In this document: piece after piece, positions 54,690 through 62,643 of the stretch
Layout: each line of letters opens with the position of its first letter
How positions within the stretch are numbered: the stretch's first letter is position 1
Assembly (NCBI GenBank): GCA_014621425.1
Contig: JAANBB010000230.1
Location: 1-62,643 of the forward strand
DNA length: 62,643 nucleotides
Direction of reading: 5' to 3'
Source: Cylindrodendrum hubeiense
Taxonomy: Eukaryota > Ascomycota > Sordariomycetes > Hypocreales > Nectriaceae
Program-made: the position numbers and the translations under genes
Notes under the pieces: model-generated
Database searches by the model: none
Told to the model about the DNA's origin: nothing
Seen by the model: the letters and a program-made list of their open reading frames with translations, nothing else

Positions 54690-55130
54690 TGCCCACGGTG
54701 CACTCTTAATTACTGGGGATCTTCTTTGCTTTTCTTGCGTCAGTCTGACTCCGCGATCTGCAGTGGCAAACTTGGCGGCGGCATACGCTCTGAATCAGTT
54801 CAAAATGCGCCACTTGAATTGCTCTCACCAGGCTGCACTAATCTATTTCTAGAACGAGAGCCAGCGAGGCGAGACGAGGCACTGTTCTTCTTTTGCATGG
54901 AGCGTTTAGGACACTCAGTGTGCTTTGAGTCTTTGTATTTAATTCGGTACTTGCACCGAGGGCAACATGGTCTCTTGAGCCTTCCTTATAGCATCCAACG
55001 CAGTAGATAGTCTCGTTTCTTTTCATGAGCCATTCTGCAAGCTTCGCACTTTCGGATATGGGCACCGTGTCATTAGCCGCACAATAAGAATTTGGCTGTC
55101 GCGAGAGGGTAATATTATTCACTAGCAATT
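54690..55130 (-). pseudogene. Degenerate fifth zinc-ribbon paralogue
   Basis: Pieces of the array family are recognisable in different minus-strand frames. CCPRCKYR followed by HTECPKR (about 54890-54980) matches the CPRC...HSKQTACARC part of gene D. GESNSSGA and MPPPSLP (about 54745-54835) match the linker and poly-Pro unit, with a stop codon between them. ETIYCVGC (about 55005-55030) lies in a third frame. Upstream, 55093-55130 resembles the leader of gene C, including its AATATTATTCAC/AATAATATTCAC stretch. Frameshifts and a stop leave no intact frame. Confidence 0.65.
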
Positions 55131-55677
55131 ACTTAATCGGAGTTGTCTCAAGTTTATGTGTTGCGTAGGACACGTCAGACGAGAGCAAGCGATTCTCGTG
55201 ACACCCGTGGCGGTATTGACGTTCGAGCAAGCAAGTGAAACGGCTTGTTAGCGGTGAAGAGCTTGTCTACTGGATTTGGCAATGACAAATTAGGTCTTTT
55301 CACAGTGATGGACTCATGTTTATTGTATCATGTCAAGAGAGGCAAGCAACAAGTGAACCACACATTTGTTTTACATACACCTCAGAACATTGACTCACCA
55401 CAACGCAAGACAAATGGAAACCCTAAAACAGAAGTGATACACTAAGAGGACGTCGTATGTGCCAATCTCTTCAATGCAATTATGTACCACGCTCTCGTGC
55501 ATCATAAACGTGTCATCTCTCTCTCAATATCGGATGTAACCAACCATCATGCTCACCATGAAGCAACGAACTCCACAGGTTTTTCGCGTTGTAAATGATC
55601 CAGATCCCCGCTATGCAATCTCCGGCGCATCTCTTGATACAGGCCACTATTGTACAGGTCCAGAATTTCGTCGTGGT
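55131..55677. other. Intergenic 547 bp between the array and the NLR gene
   Basis: Upstream of the pseudogene and 3' flank of the NLR gene. No gene was seen. Confidence 0.55.
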
Positions 55678-58600
55678 TCACTCGTCAATGTCCCCGTTCA
55701 GTTCTCCAATCCGCCGCGTTGGGCGAATGACCTTGCTGACCAGCTTCTGCAGCTGCCTCCTCTTCTTCAGCGCCCGGCGTTCGTATGCCCTGAAAGGGAT
55801 GTCGGTCAGGATGTAATTAAGCTCTACGTCGGCGAACAAAAACGCCAGTGGCGCCAGGAACTCGTAGGCGTCCGATTGCGGTACAATCAAACCCAATTCT
55901 CGCGGGGGGCGGAGTAGTTCTGGCATAGCATCAGCATCTGGGCCTCCCGGATGAGCCCGTGCTCGGGAATCGTAATCCAGTTTCCAGGTCTCGGTCAAGA
56001 ATGCCCATTTAGCCAAGCTGTCCGGTGTCCGTTCTGGGGTGAAGGTTCTCAAAACCGCATCCAGGAACTCCCGTAGCTGCTCCTCGGTCAGCTCCACGTA
56101 TTCGTCAGCTGAAGGAACTGCGACTATATCTGTCGCGTCGTTGTCATCATCTTCCACTTCGCCTTCTTCAAGACTCAAGTCGGTCCCAGTGCGTCGCAGT
56201 CCCTCAGGCAATGAGTCCACAAACGCATCGCGCTCTGAGATCTTGGTCGGAGATGCCGGGGTCTCAGCTCCAGTCGCCCCAGGCTTCACGACAGCCAAAT
56301 CATTGGCGTCCTCGTCAGAGCTTTCACTGTCTTCGTCGGAGCTGTCTTCCTCAGATTCCTCTGTCTCAATTGCCTCCTTTTCCGGGGTCTCCAGCGGATG
56401 CTCGGGCTTATCAATGTGGCCAATCACCTCTTCTTCGCTCTCCGATTCCTCTGCAATGTCGGAAAGGATCTCGAGACGAGCATCAGTGATTTCTTCAGGC
56501 CTTCTCAACCCCCAAATCTGTTTGGGAGGCTCATTCCAGGGTCCGGGCAGCATGACTTGGTAGAAGACGTGGTATTGGCACGTCCACATGCGGAATCCGA
56601 GCTTCGGGAGTCGTCTCACGCAGTTCAAACACAAATCTGTGTTGCAGCAACTCCTGCAGGTGAAGCGAACACCCGGGATCAATTCCAAACACAGGCGACA
56701 GTGGACTTGGTGCTCTAAGAACAGTGGCGTCGTCTCCACGGCCTCCACGCTGCGCTGCAGGGCGACTTGGGCAAAGCTGTATGCTGACAGCTGCAGGCAG
56801 AACTTCCCAAGCCTCTCCCATCGCGACCCACGCAGTTCAAAGTCACTCAAAAGACTCTCGGCATCTTTGCGAATGGTCTCAATGCAGTGCTCCCAAGATG
56901 GCTTGCGCCTCATCTCGATGCGACTGTAGTCATTGGCGTTGTTCCCAAACATGTCTCGATGTTCGGAGAGAAACGTCTCCAGCTCCGGAGTCTTCGCTGC
57001 AGCAATAATCATGCCCGGCATTTGAAGGCTTCCGGCTTGCTGCGCAATCTGCAACACGCTTCGGCCATATATATCGAGCTGGTTAAGATCGGTGCCCTTG
57101 TGGTCAAGTAGCGCCTTGAGCGATGCCTTCTCTCGGAATCGAAGGGCCTCCGAGAGGGGGAAATCTCCATTGGCGGAACGTCTGTTTGCATCTGCACCAC
57201 GGTCGAGGAGCGTCTTGATGATTTCAGCATACCCGTGCGTGACGGCGAAGAAGAGGGGTGTTTTGCCGTCAGTTCTCGGAATGTCAATGTCCATGTTTGG
57301 ATGCTTCTCCAGGACTCGGTCCAAAATCTTAGCAGAGCCGCCATCGATGATTCCGGCTGTGAGATTCTCGCCCGTGGTCAAGGTCACGGCAGACTGCACA
57401 CCCTTCTCCAGCAGATAGTCAACCATGTCTTCTCGGCCCTCAATGCAAGCGTAGTAGAGGGGCGTCCGCTGTTTAAAATCGCGAACTTCCAGATCCGGGT
57501 CTTTAGCAACGGCGAGAATGGCTTCCAGGACCTTGATGTCGCCGCCTTCGGCAGCTGCATGAATCATCGTCTTGCCGTTGTTGATCTTAGACTTCAGTTT
57601 GTAATCAGGGTCTGCGCCCTTGGCGAGAAGCAGCTCGACAATCTCCAGTTTGCCACCGAGCGCAGCTTGAAGCAGCGGCGTGCCATACCACCCCCACTCG
57701 AAGTTGATCAATAACTCCGCATCGTCGACCATTTCGAAGAAGGTCTCCACAACGTCGATGTATCCCTCCACACACGCAGTGTGGAAAGGACTCGATTCCT
57801 TCGGGAGCTCAGGGAATGGATCCGCACCTCGCTTCAACAGCTCTATCATGACGCTTTCCTTTTTGGCGTGAGCGGCCAGCTGCAATGGCGTGTTCGAAGT
57901 GCGCTGTCCGCTTCGGATATTTGGATCGGCTCCGTGATCAATGAGACAGCTCACCATGTCCAAATCTCCATAGCTGGCTGCAATACCGAGCGCCGTCTCA
58001 CCAGTCTCGCCCTTCGCGTCAACGTCTGGGAAATTCCGTCCAGCCAAAAGGACTTTGAGCATGGTCATGTTTCCAATGTCGGCAGCAATTTGAAGTGGCG
58101 GCTCGAATTGGGTGCTGGAGGGATTTGCGCCATGGGAGACGAGGAGCTCAACCACAGCAGGCCGGTTTGCGTCTGCCGCCACGTAGAGAGGTGTGCGACC
58201 TCGCTCGCCTTCTGCTTCGATATTGCACCCAGCGCGGATCAATTGCCTGCAGGCGTCCACATTGCCTCTCGCAGCTGCGATATGCAAAGGGCAGCTCATT
58301 TGAGGCAAGGGGCATTCGACACTGGCGCCGGCAGCCAAAAGGGCCTTCAATATCGAGTTGTGACCCCATTCTGCAGCCAGGGCTACCGGGGTGGCTTTGG
58401 GGGTGCTCATTGGCGGGTCGTTCAGGTTGGCGCCCAATTTGATCAGCTTCTTGACCACACTCTCCAACCCACGAAAGCACGCATTGTGAATGATGCGCTC
58501 GCCGTCCCACACTTGGTCAACATCGACGTGTGGCAACAAGAGCTCCAAGACGTCGTGGCTACCGAGCCTGCTTGCTAAGAAGGCGGGCGGTTGCCCGGTG

Positions 58601-61600
58601 GTCATCGGGGCAGTGACATCTGGAGAATACTCGAGCAGAATCTTAGCGTACTCTGCATGATTCTTCCCCACCGTCACCTCGAGCGGCGAGTGGCCAGAAT
58701 CGGCCCCGATGTTCGGGTTCGCACCATACTTAAGAAGAAGTTCAATTACTTCGCCAGAGTTGGAATGGAGAGCAGAGTAAAGGGCAGTCTGACTCCAGTC
58801 GTCGGCGTGGTCAATATCGGCACCCGCTTCCAGAAGGAGGGACACTCCTTTGATGGCGCCTGATGCTGCGGCGAGGATGAGCGGTGTCGCGCCGTCGTCG
58901 TCTGCGAGGTTAATGTCATCAACATATGGCAGCATCACCTCAAGCGACTTTCCGGTCTGAGCTGCTGCATAGTGAACCGCCGTGGTGCCATCCCATATCT
59001 CGTTGATTATGGCTTTGAAGTCCGCGAGACTATGCCCGGTCGACCTCGGAGCGAGGTAGGGCACATTGCTGAGGAATCTGTGAAACAGCTGCCGCGGGGC
59101 AGATTCCAGCGCGTCAAAGAACAGCTCTCTAAGAATGCAGTCGACATCCCATTGAGCAAGGATGATCAAGGGCGGTTTTGGGGTCTCTTCCACGATATCG
59201 ATAGGCTGACCAATCCGGAGACTTGTCGTTGACGAGCTTGCATCGGAGGAATCCCCGTCATCCTCGCTGTCCGACCCGCTGTCAGATCTTGTTCTGAATG
59301 AACGGATAATTAAGGTTGAATCGGAGGGTTTCCCAACAACTTCGCTGTCCGACCCGCTGAGTGAGCTTCCATCATCTGAATCTGACAAATTTGAGTTAAT
59401 CCTAGGCATGATTGGTAAGAACCCCGACGAACGGGATCGAGATCGGGATCGGGATCGGGATCGGGATCGGGACCGGTTTCGAGACGGCGGTATAGAAGGT
59501 GGTCTCACTCGCTTTTCCATCGAATAGATCTGCCACTTCCTACCATCATCGGAGCAGATAAAATCCCAAAGTTCCCATGCTTTCCGGATAGCGGCGGCGC
59601 CAGCGTGTCTCCAGTGATACCCCATCCAAGGACAGGCATAATCCATCAGCGGGAAGCGCTTATCGATTTGGTATCTGCGGTTTCGTCGGCTGCGGTATCG
59701 AGAGCTTATCTCCAATACCTCATCCCAATCTTGGCTCGACAGATACTGGAGGCATATTTCCGCAAATGCCTCGTGGATCAAGCTGACATCATAGGTGTTC
59801 ATGATGAAGTCATACAAGGTCTGGTGAAGAAGTTCGAGCGTGTCTTCGCTGCCGAACTTGACCAGGCGTTGGCACATCCTGGTCAGTTCTCCAGCGACAT
59901 CGTGGTTTTCGGTGATCTCGGGGTTCTGCATGCGGAGGATCTCCCTGGCCTCTGGCACACGGATCGCTCGTTTGGAGATGCAGATAATTTGAACCAACCT
60001 GAACAGGTCTGGCCGTTCTATCTCAAGGCGATCCATGTCCTGCTGATAAATAGCTTCCATCGTCGAAGGACAGCTTGTGACCAATGTGAAGACCGAGTTA
60101 GCTCCAGTGTCCTTAATGAGCCATAGTTCTTTCAGTACAGAAGCTGCAAATAGGAAGCTACCGTTTGAGCGCTCAACGATGACGGCCGAGACAGAAGTAA
60201 CAGCAATCGTAGCTATCTGACGAGACATGATGATGCGGTCGACTTCCTCGTCCACGACACGTTGAATATCGGCCTCGACTGTCTCGGACGTGACCTCGAT
60301 GTGCGAGTTTGCGAAGGCGAATCCACGAATAGAGTCCGCCATGCGAGACGTGATGACTACCTTTAGATTTGGCCTCGAGCCTTCTCGGCGGAAGATGCTG
60401 TCGAGTCCGCGAAGAAGGCGAAGGATAAAGTCGTCTTCGCATTGATCAAGTCCATCAATGATGAGGCAAGTCTGAATGCCGTTTTGGTCCATGACTAAAG
60501 TCTGGACGACTTCCATCAGGTGGTTGAAACGTTTATCGAAGTCGTATTCGACGACTGTGTGGGTTTTTTGGCGATCGGGTATAAAATTCTCCAACAGGGA
60601 GCGCAGCTTTTGTCGAACTGGCCGTGACATGGTCCTCTGCTTGCCGAGGAGCGACCTGACAACTAGGTCTAGGATTGGCGGGTTCACACGGGAACTCTCC
60701 AGGCTGTCGCAGTAAAATGAGACGACAAGTGTCGCCTCGGCGTCTTCGGTGGTTGGCTCCTCCATGACGCCCTGGATGTACTTTGCCAGATTGGACTTGC
60801 CACAGCCTGGGTTTCCTGTAATGAAGAGAAGGGAGCCCTCCTCGCTCTCTTTCCAGTCGAGAAACCGAGGATTGCTCAATATCCATTGGCATGTTTGCCA
60901 GTGAGGGGCCTCGCGGTCAAGGCCCCGATTCTCGGGGGTAACTGTCCTCAATTGGCGTATATAATCGACGAACTCTCTTGGATCTTTTAAGAATTAGCAC
61001 GATAGTATATTCACAACGGGGACGATTCATACCGACTGTCTCGGGAGTATCACGAGATTTTAATGTGGATGAAGTACTCTCTTGCTGCGCCGGAGTCTCG
61101 GCGCCAATGCGGCTCTGTACTTCTTTCAGGATCTGATCCGCACTGGACCTGATTATTGACGCCCTTGACGGTTTAATCCCCTTCTGTGCGACCTCATGCC
61201 GCCGCCGCGATGGTACAACCTGGCGCGCACGGGGCGGTGTCGGTCTTGACAAGTCAGTACAGTTCAAGAGACAAGGCGGTGTTGCACTTACTCGACAGCC
61301 TCTTCATCTGTCCACGTTGGGGCTTTGATCAGCTTTTGCGGCGGGGCAATTGCCTTTCTCACCAGCCTTTGCACCTCGCCCCAGAACAGCTCAAACCGTG
61401 GTTCATCTGGGGAGCGAAACTTGGACAAGCCAGAGTGGTGGCAATTAAGGTCGATGTTATCGACGCCTTGGAGTACCGCGGACCATTGCGGGACAATCTG
61501 GTCAAGTTAGCGCCTGTTCATAATGAAGGGATCGTCCTCCCGGGAACCCACGATTTCTCTGGAGCCGCTAGGCAAGCGCTGCGGATGAGACTCGTAACAG

Positions 61601-62536
61601 CATAGAAGTTCAATGGATCTGTGAACGTCAATTGTAAACTCCATATTAATATCCTGGACAGCGGTGGAGAAGGTCTTGAGCTCCTTGGTTAGGTTCGTCG
61701 CGATGGCGCTCTCGAACTTGATAAGAGATGCAAGCTTCTGGACTACGACGAGATCCTCAGCCTTTTCGGACCCCATGTGAGGGGTGCCCATAAATATGAT
61801 TGACTTTGTTGAGTTTTTTATGGCGCTCCAGTCGTTGTTGGTTGCACACAGAAGAATTGCCTAGAAACTCGTGTTGGTAATGTTGGTTGAAGCGGGGATG
61901 GGAAATCTCACTCTCTTGACAACAAGACCGCCCAGACTATGGGCAATAAAAATAATGGGACGGTTCTGCCGATGGTTAGTCGATTCGGAATGTCACTCGA
62001 TGAGTGCGCAGCTCACTGGGTTATCCAACCGCTTGAGTACGAGGTTCCGTAGTAGATCATTGGCGTGGTGGATGATGCGGGTGTTAGCTACATCGCCGAA
62101 CCGATTGGCGTTGTAGCCGAACGACAAGGCGCGCACTGAGTTCTCGAGGCGTCCAAGGAACTCGGGTTTGGTGAACCACGGCTCGGTTGTGCCCTCAACC
62201 TTCCAGGTTGTCCTCAGGTTCCCACCCAGGCCATGCACGAAGACGAGGCTGATGATGGGTCAGCTTTCGGCACGTTAAGCTCTCGGTGAGGCCCAACTCA
62301 CTCTACCAGGTCCTGTTGATCGGCTAATGACCCGTCAATTGCGGCCGGAGGAACATGCATCTCCTTGAGAATGTACTCGGGTTTGTCATCTTCTTGGTTT
62401 GGCGCCTACACAACGTTTCAGCCGCGGTCCATCTCCCAACGGTCGCGCGGGGCATTATTGGATGGCCACCACTCACAATACTGTCGCCAGCCGACACGTC
62501 CGAAGACAAAGACAGGGTCTGTCGTAGGCGGCCCAT
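55678..62536 (-). CDS. NLR-type receptor: alpha/beta-hydrolase, NACHT, ankyrin array, ZZ-like zinc module
   Basis: Eight exons join in frame to give 2,160 residues: 62536-62477, 62405-62302, 62248-62017, 61965-61912, 61860-61552, 61497-61292, 61244-61033 and 60983-55678. The N-terminal 280 residues form a serine-esterase-like alpha/beta hydrolase (LVFVHGLGGN, nucleophile elbow AHSLGG, FMGTPHMGSE). The NACHT NTPase has its P-loop GNPGCGKS near 449-456, Walker B LIIDGLDQC near 566-574 and VVITSR after it. A short SR-dipeptide run (59429-59476) leads to about 20 ankyrin repeats from roughly residue 1040 to 1770. Near 1880-1930 a ZZ-like zinc module (CRLC, CRSC, CNTDLCLNC) follows, then an acidic tail. 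Fungal NLRs of this plan act in non-self recognition and programmed cell death. Ligand and partner are unknown. Confidence 0.85.
59429..59476 (-). repeat. GATCGG hexamer repeat encoding Ser-Arg dipeptides
   Basis: The plus-strand unit GATCGG is repeated about seven times and encodes an SR dipeptide run between the NACHT and ankyrin parts of the NLR. Confidence 0.9.
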
Positions 62537-62555
62537 TGCGTCCAGTGCGCGCGAT

Positions 62556-62596
62556 GTCGTCGCGTCGTCAAGTCGTCAAGTTCGTCAAGTTGTCGC
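62556..62596. repeat. GTCGTCAA-type short repeats
   Basis: Units of GTCGTCAA and TTCGTCAA recur upstream of the NLR start codon. They may belong to its promoter or leader. Confidence 0.6.
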
Positions 62597-62643
62597 ACCG
62601 GGAGGGTCGTCGTTGGAGAGAATTGCTAAGGGAAGTCGGAGGC

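Overview
This window reads as nuclear DNA of a filamentous ascomycete, probably a Eurotiomycete of the Aspergillus/Penicillium type (inference). The genes carry short introns of about 45-170 nt with GTRNGT donors, CTRAY branch points and YAG acceptors. The encoded families (Zn2Cys6 regulators, NACHT-ankyrin receptors, Baeyer-Villiger-type flavoproteins, fungal transketolase-like enzymes) are typical of such fungi. No tRNA, rRNA or CRISPR was found. Splice models were built by hand: every multi-exon gene below keeps its frame across all joins.

Layout. 1-0.7 kb: 5' part of a TPR (TTC1-like) gene, minus strand. 2.3-5.5 kb: ankyrin-repeat protein with near-identical repeats and a large unassigned C-terminus. 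6.6-7.3 kb: doubtful two-exon hypothetical gene. 8.2-9.2 kb: HAD phosphatase. 9.8-11.2 kb: hypothetical protein. 12.6-15.5 kb: eight-exon Zn2Cys6 transcription factor. 16.3-20.1 kb: divergent pair of a short-chain dehydrogenase and a transketolase/dihydroxyacetone-synthase-like enzyme, sharing a 549 bp promoter with palindromic zinc-cluster sites. 20.8-22.6 kb: FAD monooxygenase. 24.7-26.4 kb: succinate-semialdehyde dehydrogenase. About 26.8-27.1 kb: candidate decayed Copia retrotransposon tail. 28.1-30.7 kb: protein kinase with an expanding Arg/Asp/Gln tail. 31.8-33.2 kb: class I/II aminotransferase. 33.7-35.2 kb: secreted repeat protein. 37.0-38.2 kb: PhyH-type dioxygenase. 38.6-40.2 kb: METTL16-like RNA methyltransferase. 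40.5-41.7 kb and 42.1-43.0 kb: two unknown proteins. 44.5-47.1 kb: DUF4139 protein with a poly-Q insert.

The most unusual part is 47.5-62.5 kb. Four minus-strand paralogues (about 297-367 aa) and one degenerate copy encode proteins made of repeated CxxC...CxxC zinc-ribbon-like modules, joined by Ser/Gly/Tyr-rich and poly-Pro linkers. I cannot assign them to a named family. They share a leader motif just upstream of the start codon and are interrupted only by an SRR1-like gene on the other strand. Directly beyond lies a 2,160-residue NLR-type gene: an alpha/beta-hydrolase (esterase) domain, a NACHT NTPase, a long ankyrin array and a C-terminal ZZ-like zinc module. NLRs and proteins with high internal repeats belong to fungal non-self recognition, so the array, the NLR, the 2.3-5.5 kb ankyrin gene and the repeat-tailed kinase suggest an accessory, fast-evolving region surrounding conserved housekeeping and metabolic genes. 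Any functional link between the zinc-ribbon array and the NLR is inference from position only.
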